Assembly (NCBI RefSeq): GCF_042652085.1
Contig: NZ_JBHSJF010000006.1
Span: 1 to 64,000, forward strand
DNA from: Flaviflagellibacter deserti
Lineage (GTDB): Bacteria; Pseudomonadota; Alphaproteobacteria; Rhizobiales; Methylopilaceae
Direction of reading: 5' to 3'
Length of the DNA stretch: 64,000 bases
Shown here: one piece after another, positions 9,314-18,686 of the stretch
Numbering within the stretch: position 1 is the stretch's first letter
How the letters are laid out: every line of letters begins with the position of its first letter
Program-made: the position numbers and the translations under genes
The notes under the pieces: model-generated
Seen by the model: the letters and a program-made list of their open reading frames with translations, nothing else
Database searches by the model: none
What the model was told of the DNA's origin: nothing

Positions 9314-9314
<1 letters not shown>
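8115..9314 (+). CDS. sucC: Succinate-CoA ligase (ADP-forming) subunit beta
   Basis: Beta subunit of succinyl-CoA synthetase. The 399 residues start with MNIHEYQAK and contain an ATP-grasp domain (about 1-240) with VKSQIHAGGRGKGKF for nucleotide binding and MLEINPLVV for metal, then the ligase domain with IDGS-like ALDGSIGCMVNGAGLAMATM, GGGATKERV and NIFGGIMRCDVIADG. AGGGGGG lies just upstream. In most alphaproteobacteria sucC sits beside mdh and sucA; here it follows frc, and downstream genes are unrelated to the TCA cycle. Malate-CoA ligase (MtkA) is the main alternative, but the sequence reads as ordinary SucC. Confidence 0.94.
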
Positions 9315-10204
<890 letters not shown>

Positions 10205-10226
10205 TCGGCTTCAGGCTAAAAACGCG

Positions 10227-10252
10227 AAAGGCCGCCTTCGGGCGGCCTTTTT
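10227..10252 (+). terminator. Rho-independent terminator after sucD
   Basis: A 10-bp stem (AAAGGCCGCC with GGCGGCCTTT), UUCG tetraloop and T-run, about 20 bases after the sucD stop. It ends the sucCD transcript and also lies close to the 3' end of the convergent PilZ gene. Confidence 0.93.
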
Positions 10253-10276
10253 GCGTTTCGGGAGCCTGAGGTTCGC

Positions 10277-10546
10277 TCAGGACTCGAAACGCAGCCCCAT
10301 GCGCTTATCGGTGCGCCAGATAACGTTGCAGACCTTGCTCGGGCTGCCGTCGTCGTATTTCAGGGTGAAATGGTTCGGGACGCCGAGCGTCGACGGCATT
10401 TCGATGCATGCGCCCGTTGCGGAGAGGTTCCGGACCTTGCATTCGAACGTCGAGAGATTGTTGGGCAGCACGACGCGGCCACCCTTGAGGGTGCGCATGC
10501 GCGGCGAACCGCGCTTTTCTTCGGTCTGATGTGCTGAACTATTCAT
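10277..10546 (-). CDS. Small PilZ-domain protein
   Basis: An 89-residue protein consisting of one PilZ domain. An RGSPRMRTL stretch (about 12-20) and the NLSATGACIE motif (40-49) correspond to the RxxxR and D/NxSxxG elements that bind cyclic di-GMP; here the arginine motif is loose, so binding is uncertain. Single-domain PilZ proteins act as c-di-GMP adaptors in motility or surface-polysaccharide control. It stands alone between two terminators. Confidence 0.85.
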   Translation of the reverse strand: MNSSAHQTEEKRGSPRMRTLKGGRVVLPNNLSTFECKVRNLSATGACIEMPSTLGVPNHFTLKYDDGSPSKVCNVIWRTDKRMGLRFES

Positions 10547-10626
10547 GCCCGCGAGCCTAAATGGCCTGCGTTAGCAAAGGATTGACGGCAAAGAAGAAAG
10601 CCGTCGCCTTAGGCGGTAGTCCCTGG

Positions 10627-10659
10627 AAAACACTGGCCGGGCAGGAGGCCCGGCCAGTG
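10627..10659 (-). terminator. Terminator of the SWIB gene
   Basis: A 12-bp perfect stem (CACTGGCCGGGC at 10631-10642 with 10648-10659, 5-nt loop). Read on the minus strand it is followed by TTTT (complement of 10627-10630), just downstream of the SWIB stop codon. Confidence 0.85.
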
Positions 10660-10666
10660 GAATGCC

Positions 10667-10978
10667 TCAGCCCTTCAGGTGGCCGGCGATCAGCTTGTTC
10701 ATCTCGAACATGGTGACCTTGTCCTTGCCGAAGACGGGCTTCAGCTTGTCGTCCGAGATGATCTCGCGCTTGTTCGCGGGATTCTGAAGGTTGTTCTTCT
10801 TGATGTATTCCCAGAGCTTGCTGACGACCTCAGAGCGCGGGATTGCAGCGGTACCGACAACGGCGCCGAGTTCCTTCGACGGTGTCAGCGGCTTCATGAA
10901 CGCTGCGTTCGGCGTACGCGCGGCACCGCTTGCGGACTTCGCTGCGGGCTTCTTGGTCGTTGTTGCAGTCTTGGCCAT
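10667..10978 (-). CDS. SWIB/MDM2-domain protein
   Basis: A 103-residue protein with a lysine/alanine-rich N-terminal tail (AKTATTTKKPAAKSASGAAR) and a SWIB/MDM2 domain from about residue 27 (MKPLTPSKELGAVVG through PVFGKDKVTMFEMNKLIAGHL). These small SWIB proteins are widespread in Hyphomicrobiales and chlamydiae and are thought to bind DNA or chromatin-like complexes; the exact role is unknown. The start at 10978 is set by GGAGGAAAG five bases upstream; an earlier in-frame ATG would put this site inside the gene. Confidence 0.88.
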   Translation of the reverse strand: MAKTATTTKKPAAKSASGAARTPNAAFMKPLTPSKELGAVVGTAAIPRSEVVSKLWEYIKKNNLQNPANKREIISDDKLKPVFGKDKVTMFEMNKLIAGHLKG

Positions 10979-11098
10979 CGCTTTCCTCCGGGTTGTGCGG
11001 TCGCAGGCCAACGTGACCAGCGGCTCACCAATTCAAGTCAAAACCAAACCCAGCCACTCCCTTAGGAGGGTGAGCCTCCCTGTGCAAGGGTTGATAAC

Positions 11099-11173
11099 TG
11101 GCTGGGACGGGAGGATTCGAACCTCCGTATGGCGGAATCAAAATCCGCTGCCTTACCGCTTGGCGACGTCCCA
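11099..11173 (-). tRNA. tRNA-Gln (anticodon TTG)
   Basis: The minus strand folds as a full cloverleaf: acceptor stem TGGGACG with CGTCCCA, anticodon stem GCGGA/TCCGC around loop TTTTGAT (anticodon TTG), and T-arm CGGAGGTTCGAATCCTCCG. The discriminator base is G and the 3' CCA is encoded (complement of 11099-11101). No duplicated tRNA end or integrase is seen beside it. Confidence 0.96.
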
Positions 11174-11249
11174 AATTGCGCCACCGGCATAGCCAAGCCC
11201 CCCGCCCGTCGCAAGCTTTTGCAGAGGGAGAGCGTCTCTGAAAGGCCAA

Positions 11250-11735
11250 TCAGGGCGTCCAAACCACAATTCCTGTCGAATCCACGGCTTTTGCGGCGTC
11301 GTCCAGCCGCCGTCCCGAGAGGATTTTACCGCCGGCGATCTCGGCCAGGGGAATCAGCACGAAGGCCCGTTCGAAGAGATGGGGATGGGGAAGGGTGAGT
11401 TTTTCGCCCGCCCTGACCTCGTCGCCGTAGAAGAGGAGGTCGATATCGATCGAGCGCGGGCCCCAGCGGCGGGTCTTCTCGCGCGTGCGGCCGAGCACGA
11501 GTTCGATGCCGAGCATGTAGTCGAGCAGATCCTCCGGGGGGAGGGTCGTTTCGACCAGCGCGCAGGCGTTGAGGAAGAAGTCCTGCTCGGTGTCGCCCCA
11601 CGGCTCGGTGCGGTAGAGCCGCGAACGGCGGAGGAGCCGCGTGTCCGGCAACTTCGACACGCGATCGATCGCCCGTTCGATCGTCGCGGCCTTGTCGCCG
11701 AGATTGGAGCCGAGGCCGAGCGCCGCCTCAGCCAT
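11250..11735 (-). CDS. folK: 2-amino-4-hydroxy-6-hydroxymethyldihydropteridine pyrophosphokinase
   Basis: HPPK transfers pyrophosphate from ATP to 6-hydroxymethyl-dihydropterin in folate synthesis. The 161 residues begin with the family motif ALGLGSNLGDK (5-15) and contain RWGPRSIDIDLLFYG (about 90-104), the catalytic signature with the two metal-binding aspartates, then LPHPHLFERAFVLIPLAEI. It is the last gene of the folP-folB-folK operon and overlaps folB by eight bases. Confidence 0.96.
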   Translation of the reverse strand: MAEAALGLGSNLGDKAATIERAIDRVSKLPDTRLLRRSRLYRTEPWGDTEQDFFLNACALVETTLPPEDLLDYMLGIELVLGRTREKTRRWGPRSIDIDLLFYGDEVRAGEKLTLPHPHLFERAFVLIPLAEIAGGKILSGRRLDDAAKAVDSTGIVVWTP

Positions 11736-12099
11736 TGCGTTCGCGGCGGATGTGGATGTCGACGGTATCGAACACCGCCTCGATCGGGGCGGAGGGCTTG
11801 CGGATGGTCACTTCGGCGGCGACGACGATCGGGAAATGCTCGAAGACGCGCTCGACGACGCGGGAGGCCAGCGTTTCGAGCAGTTTCTGGCGCTTCTCGG
11901 TGAAGGCCTGGCTGACGATCTCGACGAGACGGGCGTAGTCGACGGTCTTTTCGACCGCGTCCGAGGCCGCGGCGGGACGGAGATCGGCCTCGACGACGAC
12001 GTCGAGATAGAAGCGCTGGCCGATCTCGCGCTCGCCTTCGAAGACGCCGTGATAGGCGAAGAGCGCGAGATTGCGGACGGCGATGCGGTCGATGCTCAT
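11728..12099 (-). CDS. folB: Dihydroneopterin aldolase
   Basis: FolB splits 7,8-dihydroneopterin to 6-hydroxymethyl-dihydropterin and glycolaldehyde. The 123-residue length is typical. Visible signatures are FAYHGVFEGEREIGQRF (14-30), with the conserved histidine and glutamate, and TVDYARLVEIV (52-62). It overlaps folP by four bases and folK by eight, so the three genes are translationally coupled. Confidence 0.95.
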   Translation of the reverse strand: MSIDRIAVRNLALFAYHGVFEGEREIGQRFYLDVVVEADLRPAAASDAVEKTVDYARLVEIVSQAFTEKRQKLLETLASRVVERVFEHFPIVVAAEVTIRKPSAPIEAVFDTVDIHIRRERNG

Positions 12100-12938
12100 T
12101 CGGCGTTCCTGATTGCATCGAAGACGTCGAGCGCCTCGCGATGGGCCTTGATGTCGTGGGCGCGGATGATCCGCGCTCCGGTAGCGGCGCCGGCGAGATG
12201 GGCGGCGAGGGTGCCGTTTAGCCTATCCTTCGGCGTCTCGATACCGAGCAGGCGGCCGATGAAGCTCTTGCGCGAGGCGCCGAGGAGGATGGGGAGACCA
12301 AGGGCGGCGAGGTCGGGGAGGTGGGCGATGACCTCGATGCTCTGCTGCCAAGTCTTGCCGAAGCCGATGCCTGGATCGAGGACGATCGAGTCCGGGCGGA
12401 TGCCGGCGTCGGCCGCGATGTCGAGCGAGCGTTTCAGGAAGTTGAGCACGTCGGCTACGATGTCGATCGAAGCGTCGGCTTCGGTGCGGTTGTGCATCAG
12501 GATGACCGCCGCGCCGGTGTCCGAGGCGACGCGCGCCATGTCCGGATCGCGCTGCAGGCCCCAGATGTCGTTGATGATGTCTGCGCCCGCATCGACTGCG
12601 GCACGGGCGACAATCGCCTTGTAGGTGTCGATCGAGACCGGCCAGTCGATCTCGCCCCTGAGGGCGTCGAGGACCGGCATAACGCGCGCGAGTTCATCTT
12701 CCACGTGCACTTCAGCCGAGCCGGGACGCGTCGATTCTCCGCCGACATCAATGATGTCGGCGCCTTCGTCGATCATCGCGCGGACGCGATCGAGCGCGGA
12801 CCGGGGCTCATCGAAATCGCCGCCGTCCGAGAACGAATCGGGCGTGACATTGAGGACGCCCATCAAGAGCGTCCGTCGCCCAAGGACGATCTGGCGGTGG
12901 CGCGCGAAGACTATCCGGTCGGGCGCCGTCACTACCAT
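12096..12938 (-). CDS. folP: Dihydropteroate synthase
   Basis: DHPS condenses the pterin pyrophosphate with p-aminobenzoate and is the sulfonamide target. The 280-residue TIM barrel contains both signatures: MGVLNVTPDSFSDGG (26-40) and DEGADIIDVGGESTRPG (57-73), plus IDTYKA, ILDPGIGFGKT-like VLDPGIGFGKTWQQ and LLGASRKSFIG. The start codon overlaps the 3' end of the M20 peptidase gene by seven bases, suggesting one transcript from the peptidase or earlier through folK. Confidence 0.96.
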   Translation of the reverse strand: MVVTAPDRIVFARHRQIVLGRRTLLMGVLNVTPDSFSDGGDFDEPRSALDRVRAMIDEGADIIDVGGESTRPGSAEVHVEDELARVMPVLDALRGEIDWPVSIDTYKAIVARAAVDAGADIINDIWGLQRDPDMARVASDTGAAVILMHNRTEADASIDIVADVLNFLKRSLDIAADAGIRPDSIVLDPGIGFGKTWQQSIEVIAHLPDLAALGLPILLGASRKSFIGRLLGIETPKDRLNGTLAAHLAGAATGARIIRAHDIKAHREALDVFDAIRNAE

Positions 12939-14317
12939 TTCGACAGATTGTCCAGGATCCTCGCCCAGGAGCGCACACCCTTGTGGAAGCTCGACAGCTC
13001 GTATTTCTCGTTGGGCGAGTGGATGCGGTCATCGTCGAGCGCGAAACCGATGAGAAGGGCGTCCATGCCGAGATCGCGCTTGAACGCGCCGACGATCGGA
13101 ATAGAGCCGCCGGACCCCATCAGGATCGGCTCCTTGCCCCATTCGTCGCGCAGCGCGTTCGCGGCGAGCGGAAGGGCGGGGCTGTCCTCGGGAAGTTCCA
13201 GAGCGGCGCTGCCGCCATGCTCGTGGAAGTCGATCGAGACGCCTTCCGGAAGCTGGTCGGTGAGGTATTTGCGGAACGCGGCGCGGACCTTCACCGGGTC
13301 CTGCTTGCCGACGAGGCGGAACGAGACCTTGGCCGAGGCGGAGGCGGCGATGACGGTCTTGAAGCCCTCGCCGGTATAGCCGCCATTGATGCCGTTGATC
13401 TCGCAGGTCGGGCGCGCCCAGACCTTCTCCAGCACGCTGCGACCGCGTTCGCCCGATTGCGCGCGAAGGCCGGCCTCGCCGAGGAAGGCCGCCTCGTCGA
13501 AGCCGAGGCCCTTCCACTGGGCGGCGGTCGCCTCGGGAAGCTCGGACACGCCGTCGTAGAAGCCAGGCACGGCGACGCTGCCGTCGTCGTTGTGGAGCGA
13601 CGAGAAAAGGTTGGCGAGGACGCGGATCGGGTTCAGCGCCGGCCCGCCGTACATGCCGGAATGGAGGTCGCGGCCGGCCGTGGTGATCGTGATCTCCTCG
13701 CCGACGAGCCCGCGCAGGCGGGTGACGATCGCGGGTGTCGTCGCGTCCCACTGGCTGGAATCGCAGACGAAGGCGAGATCGGCCTTCAACTCGTCCTTGT
13801 TGGCGTCGAAGAACGGCTTCAGCGACGGGCTGCCCGATTCCTCCTCGCCCTCCAGCAGGACGGTGACGGCGACCGGGAGCGCGTTCGTCGTCTTCATCCA
13901 GGCGCGCGCGGCCTCGATGAAGGTCAGGAGCTGGCCTTTGTCGTCGGACGAGCCGCGCGCGACGATGCGCTTGCCGCGGGAGCTGTCTTCCAGCCGGGGC
14001 TCGAAGGGTGGCGTGGTCCACAGCGCCAGCGGGTCCGGCGGCTGAACATCGTAATGGCCGTAGAACAGGACGTGCCTTGAGGCGTGCGGCGGACGGTAAT
14101 GGGCGACGACCATGGGATGGCCGTTGGTGTCGGCGACGCGGGCCTCGAAGCCGATGCCTGCGAGCTGATCGACAGCCCATTGGGCGGCGCGGCGGCATTC
14201 GGACTTGTAGGCCGGGTCCGTCGAGATCGACGGAATGCGGAGGAAGTCGAACAGCCGCGACAGGCTGCCCTCAAGGCCGGAATCGATCTCGGCCAGTACC
14301 TTGTCCACCTCGGACAT
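12932..14317 (-). CDS. M20 family dipeptidase/metallopeptidase
   Basis: A 461-residue zinc peptidase of the M20 family (dipeptidase/CNDP-like). Metal-site motifs are YGHYDVQPPDP (His88, Asp90), RGSSDDKGQ (Asp125) and EGEEESGSP (Glu158-160); a dimerisation domain follows from about residue 200 (RDLHSGMYGGPALNP). The start at 14317 has AGGAAAGGG just upstream; a much longer in-frame extension exists but overlaps the upstream ATPase gene and is arginine/alanine-rich, so it was rejected. Substrate is not evident. It overlaps folP by seven bases. Confidence 0.92.
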   Translation of the reverse strand: MSEVDKVLAEIDSGLEGSLSRLFDFLRIPSISTDPAYKSECRRAAQWAVDQLAGIGFEARVADTNGHPMVVAHYRPPHASRHVLFYGHYDVQPPDPLALWTTPPFEPRLEDSSRGKRIVARGSSDDKGQLLTFIEAARAWMKTTNALPVAVTVLLEGEEESGSPSLKPFFDANKDELKADLAFVCDSSQWDATTPAIVTRLRGLVGEEITITTAGRDLHSGMYGGPALNPIRVLANLFSSLHNDDGSVAVPGFYDGVSELPEATAAQWKGLGFDEAAFLGEAGLRAQSGERGRSVLEKVWARPTCEINGINGGYTGEGFKTVIAASASAKVSFRLVGKQDPVKVRAAFRKYLTDQLPEGVSIDFHEHGGSAALELPEDSPALPLAANALRDEWGKEPILMGSGGSIPIVGAFKRDLGMDALLIGFALDDDRIHSPNEKYELSSFHKGVRSWARILDNLSKW

Positions 14318-14336
14318 CAAAAACCCTTTCCTGAGA

Positions 14337-15926
14337 TCAGCGGCGGAGCAGGCCGCCGAGCATTCCGCGAACGACCGCGCGACCGACCGAACTGCCGACC
14401 GAGCCCGCGACCGACTTGCCGATGCTGGCCGCGATCTTGCCCGCGACCTGATTGGTGACCGTGCGCGTGACTTCGCGCGCCATCGCCTGGCCGGGCGACA
14501 GGCGCCTGCCGCGCGAGGCGCCGGTGCCGAAGATCGAGCCGACGAGGCCGCCAAGTATGCCGCCGAAGCCGGCGTTCTCGGCGACCCCTGCCTCGTCCGG
14601 CGTCGCGGCGGTTGCCTGTGCACGTTTCTGGAGAATTTCGTAGGCGCTTTCGCGGTCCACGACCTGGTCGTACCGGCCGGCGACCGCGCTGTTCTGGATG
14701 ATGCCCAAACGCTCCTGAGCCGTGACCGGACCCAACCGTGACGACGGCGGCCGGATCAGCGTCCGTTCGACGATTTCCGGCACGCCCTTGTCCGCGAGCA
14801 TCGAGACCAGCGCCTCGCCGACCGCGAGCTGGGTGATCACCTCCTCGGTGCTGAAAGCCGGATTCGGGCGGAAGGTGGTCGCCGCCGCCTTGACCGCCTT
14901 CTGCTCGCGCGGGCTGTAGGCGCGGAGCGCATGCTGGACGCGGTTGCCGAGCTGCGACGAGACGCGATCCGGAACGTCGAGCGGGTTCTGGGTGACGAAG
15001 TAGACGCCGACGCCCTTCGAGCGGATGAGGCGGACGACCTGCTCGATCTTTTCCAGAAGGGCGGGAGGCGCATCGTTGAAGAGGAGGTGGGCCTCGTCGA
15101 AGAAGAAGACGAGCTTCGGCTTGTCCGGATCGCCGATTTCCGGGAGCTGCTCGAACAGCTCCGACATCAGCCAGAGCAGGAAGGTCGCGTAGAGCCGCGG
15201 CGAGGACATCAGCTTGTCCGCGGCGAGGACGGAGATCGTGCCGCGGCCGCTGTTCGAGACGCGCATGATGTCCGACAGCTCCAGCGCCGGCTCGCCGAAG
15301 AACTTGTCGCCGCCCTGGGTTTCGAGGACGAGGAGCTGGCGCTGGATGGCGCCGACGGTCGCCTTGGAGACGTTGCCGTAGCGGAGCGTCAGCTTGTCGG
15401 CCGTCTCGCCGACGAGGCTGAGCAGCGACTGGAGGTCTTTCAGGTCCATCAGGAGGAGGCCCTCCTGATCGGCGACGCGGAAGGCGATGTTGAGCACGCC
15501 TTCCTGCGTGTCGTTCAGGTTCATCAGGCGGGCGAGGAGGAGCGGGCCCATCTCCGACACCGTGGTGCGGATCGGAGCGCCCTGTTCGCCGAAAAGATCC
15601 CAGAAGATCGCCGGGAAGGAGTCGTTCACGTAAGGGTCGAGGCCGATCTCCTGGGCGCGCTTCAGCAGGAAGTCCTTGGGCTCGCCCTTCATGGCGATGC
15701 CGGAGAGGTCTCCCTTGACGTCGGCGGCGAAGACCGGGACGCCCGCGTTGGAGAAACCTTCCGCGAGCGCCTGAAGCGTCACCGTCTTTCCGGTGCCTGT
15801 CGCGCCGGTGATCAGGCCGTGGCGGTTGGCCAGCTTGAAGGTGAGATATTCGGGCTTCACGCTCTTGCCGACGAAGAGCTTGTCTTCCAAATCCAACACG
15901 GCCTCCCGATTTTTGCGATCGTACAT
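14337..15926 (-). CDS. DUF853 / HerA-like ATPase (YjgR type)
   Basis: A 529-residue AAA-type ATPase of the DUF853 (helicase HerA-like C-terminal) family. Walker A is GATGTGKT (41-48) and Walker B is KLVFFFDEAHLLF (about 268-280). An arginine-finger region DRVSSQLGNRVQHALRAYS follows. The C-terminal 80 residues are low-complexity, glycine/serine-rich (GGLVGSIFGTGASRGRRL, SIGKSVAGSVGSSVG). The E. coli homologue is YjgR, of unknown function; HerA-like motors translocate DNA. It precedes the M20 peptidase gene by 20 bases on the same strand. Confidence 0.9.
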   Translation of the reverse strand: MYDRKNREAVLDLEDKLFVGKSVKPEYLTFKLANRHGLITGATGTGKTVTLQALAEGFSNAGVPVFAADVKGDLSGIAMKGEPKDFLLKRAQEIGLDPYVNDSFPAIFWDLFGEQGAPIRTTVSEMGPLLLARLMNLNDTQEGVLNIAFRVADQEGLLLMDLKDLQSLLSLVGETADKLTLRYGNVSKATVGAIQRQLLVLETQGGDKFFGEPALELSDIMRVSNSGRGTISVLAADKLMSSPRLYATFLLWLMSELFEQLPEIGDPDKPKLVFFFDEAHLLFNDAPPALLEKIEQVVRLIRSKGVGVYFVTQNPLDVPDRVSSQLGNRVQHALRAYSPREQKAVKAAATTFRPNPAFSTEEVITQLAVGEALVSMLADKGVPEIVERTLIRPPSSRLGPVTAQERLGIIQNSAVAGRYDQVVDRESAYEILQKRAQATAATPDEAGVAENAGFGGILGGLVGSIFGTGASRGRRLSPGQAMAREVTRTVTNQVAGKIAASIGKSVAGSVGSSVGRAVVRGMLGGLLRR

Positions 15927-15987
15927 CGCCTCCTCTCAGGCATGATCGTCAAGAGCGACGATCGAAAGACACGGAAAAGGAGATCGG

Positions 15988-16728
15988 ATGCGGACCTCTC
16001 CCCTGATGGCGCTGGCCTTTGGCGCGCTTGCGATTTTTCTTCAGAACTCACCGGCCAGGGCACAGCAGCCGGTCGATGTGGCGCTGGTCCTGCTTGCCGA
16101 TGGTTCGGGCTCGATCGATCCCGAGGAATTCCGGATGCAGCGGGACGGTTACGCCGACGCGATCACGAGCCCCGAAGTGCTGGCGGCGGTCCGTTCGAAC
16201 GCCCGGCAGAAGATCGCGATCGTCTTCGTCGAGTGGGGCGCTCCCGAGAGTCAGAACGTGATCATCGACTGGACGGTCATCGACGGCGAGGTGGCGGCAA
16301 AGCGCTTCGCCGACGAACTGCGGCAGGCTCCGAAGCTGACTTTCGGCTACAACTCGATCTCGAACGCGATCGATCTCGGAGTGAAACTGCTCGTCGGCGC
16401 GCCCGTTGCCGCCGATCGCGAGGTGATCGACGTCTCGGGCGACGGTCCGAATATCGGCGGACGCGACATCCACGCGGCCCGCGACGATGCGGTGGCCAAG
16501 GACATCACGGTGAACGCTCTGGCGATCCGCAGGCCTGGAAGCGGCGTCGCGCTGAGCAACAATATACCGTTGGAGGACTATTACCGGCTGAACGTGATCG
16601 GCGGTCCCGGGGCCTTCGTCGAGGTTGCCCAGGGCCGCGAGAACTTCGCCGAGGCGATCCGGCGGAAACTGGTTCTCGAACTGGCCGCCGCCGGAGCCGG
16701 TCCGCGCATTCTGGCCCTGGGAGAGTAA
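15988..16728 (+). CDS. DUF1194 secreted VWA-like protein
   Basis: A 246-residue exported protein with an N-terminal signal peptide (RTSPLMALAFGALAIFLQNSPARAQ, cleavage about residue 25) and a von Willebrand A-like DUF1194 domain. The metal-ion-dependent adhesion site is visible as LLADGSGSIDPEEF (Asp38, Ser40, Ser42), with VIDVSGDGPN later. DUF1194 proteins are common in alphaproteobacteria and are of unknown role, presumably binding partners in the periplasm. One base separates it from the next small secreted gene. Confidence 0.88.
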   Translation: MRTSPLMALAFGALAIFLQNSPARAQQPVDVALVLLADGSGSIDPEEFRMQRDGYADAITSPEVLAAVRSNARQKIAIVFVEWGAPESQNVIIDWTVIDGEVAAKRFADELRQAPKLTFGYNSISNAIDLGVKLLVGAPVAADREVIDVSGDGPNIGGRDIHAARDDAVAKDITVNALAIRRPGSGVALSNNIPLEDYYRLNVIGGPGAFVEVAQGRENFAEAIRRKLVLELAAAGAGPRILALGE

Positions 16729-16729
16729 C

Positions 16730-17086
16730 GTGAAACGATTTTTGCTTCTGGCGGGGTCGGCGATGATCTTCGCCGTCGCCCAGTTCGGAACTGCCGATGC
16801 TCAACCTCGAACCGCGGAGGGCGATTGTCGCGCGATGAGCGGGACGTACGGGCCGTCGAAGATATGGTGGGGCCGGTTCTCGGGTGCCCGTCAGTCGCCG
16901 ATTTTCGATGGCAACGAGCTTCGGACATCGGAGCGCTGCTTTGCCGCGCGCCCGGCCTGCGACCGCTGGCTCTACGAACTGAAGAGCGAGTTCCAGGAAA
17001 TGCCAAGATACAATGAATGCCGCCTCGGATATGCACCTGGCGCGCCGGTCGCACCCTGGTGGGCGCCGAAGAAGCCACGCGGCTGA
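16730..17086 (+). CDS. Small secreted protein of unknown function
   Basis: A 118-residue protein not recognised. The GTG start at 16730 lies one base after the DUF1194 stop with GGGAGAG upstream. It has a signal peptide (KRFLLLAGSAMIFAVAQFGTADAQ) and a mature part with four cysteines (EGDCRAM, SERCFAARPACDRW, YNECRLG), likely two disulfides in the periplasm, and a Trp/Pro-rich tail. The tight spacing suggests co-translation with the DUF1194 gene. Confidence 0.75.
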   Translation: MKRFLLLAGSAMIFAVAQFGTADAQPRTAEGDCRAMSGTYGPSKIWWGRFSGARQSPIFDGNELRTSERCFAARPACDRWLYELKSEFQEMPRYNECRLGYAPGAPVAPWWAPKKPRG

Positions 17087-17279
17087 AACGAAAAGGCGAT
17101 TATCCGGAAGTCGCCGGCGGACTCGAATGCGACGAGAGCGAAGAAAAGTTTGAGGCGGCGCCAAAGCGCGTAGCGAACGCGCATCCCGAGACTGTCACGG
17201 CGAAGCCAAAGAGCCTGCCAAGAAGCCTGGATGATCACTGTTTACTGATGATTTCGGGGCGAGAGGAGGCTGCTACGTC

Positions 17280-17840
17280 GTGGACATCAAAATCGAAACT
17301 TCGCGCCTTACTCTCCGACCCTGGGGTGAGGAAGACATCGAACAACTCACGCTAGGCTTGAATGATCTCAAGCTCGCAAAGTGGCTAGCTTTCGTCCCTC
17401 ACCCCTATTCGACGTCACACGCCAAAAATTGGATCAAGAGATGTCAGGAGATTTCGAACGCAAGCATTCGGCCGAATGCGTACGAATTTGCGGTTGAACT
17501 TAGACCTGAGCGAATAGTGATCGGAGGGGTCAGTCTCAATAAGATTGATTGGCAGGCTGGGACGGGTGGTGGAGGAATTTGGATAGCCAACCATTATCAG
17601 GGACGCGGCTATGGAGGCGAAGCGTTTGAGGCGAAGATACGATTCGCTTTTTGTGAATTAGGCCTGACGAAGTTGGTCAACGGTTACTTCGACGGCAACG
17701 AAAATTCTTGGGCGATGCAGCGCAAATTGGGGTATCGACGCGTCGCTGAGGTTACTAGCCGTTGCATGGCTGACGGAAGGCAAACGATCGAACATGTAAC
17801 GACGTTGCTGCGCAGTGATTGGGAAGATCGCGAGGACTAA
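17280..17840 (+). CDS. GNAT family N-acetyltransferase (RimJ/RimL-like)
   Basis: A 186-residue acetyltransferase starting at GTG 17280 with GAGAGGAGG upstream. N-terminal IETSRLTLRPWGEEDIEQL and the acetyl-CoA loop HYQGRGYGGEAFEAKIRFAF (about 102-121), followed by NENSWAMQRKLGYRRVAEV, are typical of RimJ/RimL-type enzymes, which acetylate protein N-termini or small amines. Base composition is clearly more AT-rich than its neighbours (for example TTT, AAT, GAA, TTG codons in runs), a sign of recent acquisition. No mobile element is attached. Confidence 0.88.
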   Translation: MDIKIETSRLTLRPWGEEDIEQLTLGLNDLKLAKWLAFVPHPYSTSHAKNWIKRCQEISNASIRPNAYEFAVELRPERIVIGGVSLNKIDWQAGTGGGGIWIANHYQGRGYGGEAFEAKIRFAFCELGLTKLVNGYFDGNENSWAMQRKLGYRRVAEVTSRCMADGRQTIEHVTTLLRSDWEDRED

Positions 17841-17900
17841 ACGTCCAACGGGCTGTCTTCCAGCGCACGGCCTGATTGGTTCGCGAGGTCTATCATCGCC

Positions 17901-17929
17901 AAAGAAAACGGGGCCCGAAGGCCCCGTTT
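17901..17929 (-). terminator. Terminator of sodB
   Basis: A 10-bp stem (AAACGGGGCC with GGCCCCGTTT) and 4-nt loop; on the minus strand it is followed by TTTTCTTT. It sits just past the sodB stop and faces the acetyltransferase gene. Confidence 0.9.
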
Positions 17930-17934
17930 GAAAC

Positions 17935-18534
17935 TCACAGACCGGCTTCGCCGTAGAGCTTTTCGACGTATTCCCAGTTCACCAGGTTCTCGAGGAACGC
18001 CTTGAGATAGTCCGGGCGACGATTGCGGTAGTCGATGTAGTAGGAGTGCTCCCACACGTCGACGCCGAGGAGCGGCGTCGCGCCGTGGACGAGCGGGTTC
18101 TCGCCGTTCGGGGTCTTCTGGAGGATGAGCTTGCCCTCCTTGACCGAGAGCCAGGCCCAGCCGGAGCCGAACTGGCCGACGCCCGCCGCGATGAAGTCTT
18201 CCTTGAACTTGTCATAGCCGCCGAGATCCTCATCGATCTTCTTGGCGAGCTTGGCCGGAGGCTGGCCGCCGCCGTTCGGCTTCATCCAGTTCCAGAAGTG
18301 CAGGTGGTTGAAATGCTGGCCTGCATTGTTGAAGAGCGGCTGATTCTTGCCGAAGGAGGCTTTCACAACCTCTTCAACGCTCGCATTCTCAAGGCCAGTG
18401 CCTTCCAGGAGCTTATTACCCGTCGTGACGTAAGCATTATGATGCTTGTCATGATGGAATTCGAGGGTTTCGCGCGACATATACGGCTGAAGCGCGTCGT
18501 AAGCGTAAGGAAGATCAGGCAACGTGAATGACAT
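17935..18534 (-). CDS. sodB: Superoxide dismutase (Fe/Mn family)
   Basis: Cytoplasmic superoxide dismutase, 199 residues. Metal ligands are visible: His27 (EFHHDKHH), His77 (GQHFNHLHFWN), Asp159 and His163 (GVDVWEHSYYIDY). The overall pattern resembles alphaproteobacterial SodB that takes iron or either metal; sequence alone does not settle Fe versus Mn. The start at 18534 has GGGAGG upstream; a longer in-frame ORF adds a cysteine-rich stretch unlike any SOD. A strong terminator follows. Confidence 0.96.
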   Translation of the reverse strand: MSFTLPDLPYAYDALQPYMSRETLEFHHDKHHNAYVTTGNKLLEGTGLENASVEEVVKASFGKNQPLFNNAGQHFNHLHFWNWMKPNGGGQPPAKLAKKIDEDLGGYDKFKEDFIAAGVGQFGSGWAWLSVKEGKLILQKTPNGENPLVHGATPLLGVDVWEHSYYIDYRNRRPDYLKAFLENLVNWEYVEKLYGEAGL

Positions 18535-18686
18535 AGGCAGCCTCCCAAGGATGGACTTCTGACCGGGCCGACGGTCGGTGGGACTAGATAAGGCGCGTAC
18601 CCTGCTGCGGCAACAGTACCATGACCTAAGAGGGAACGAATCGCATGTCAGGACGTACAAGAACGAACAAGGGAGAGTGAATAGAG

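Noticed and set aside
11099..11173. tRNA-Gln as an integration site
   Set aside because: No duplicated 3' tRNA end and no recombinase gene beside it; neighbours are conserved housekeeping genes.
11025..11262. Short frames across the tRNA-Gln gene on both strands
   Set aside because: They coincide with a complete tRNA cloverleaf and show no protein features.
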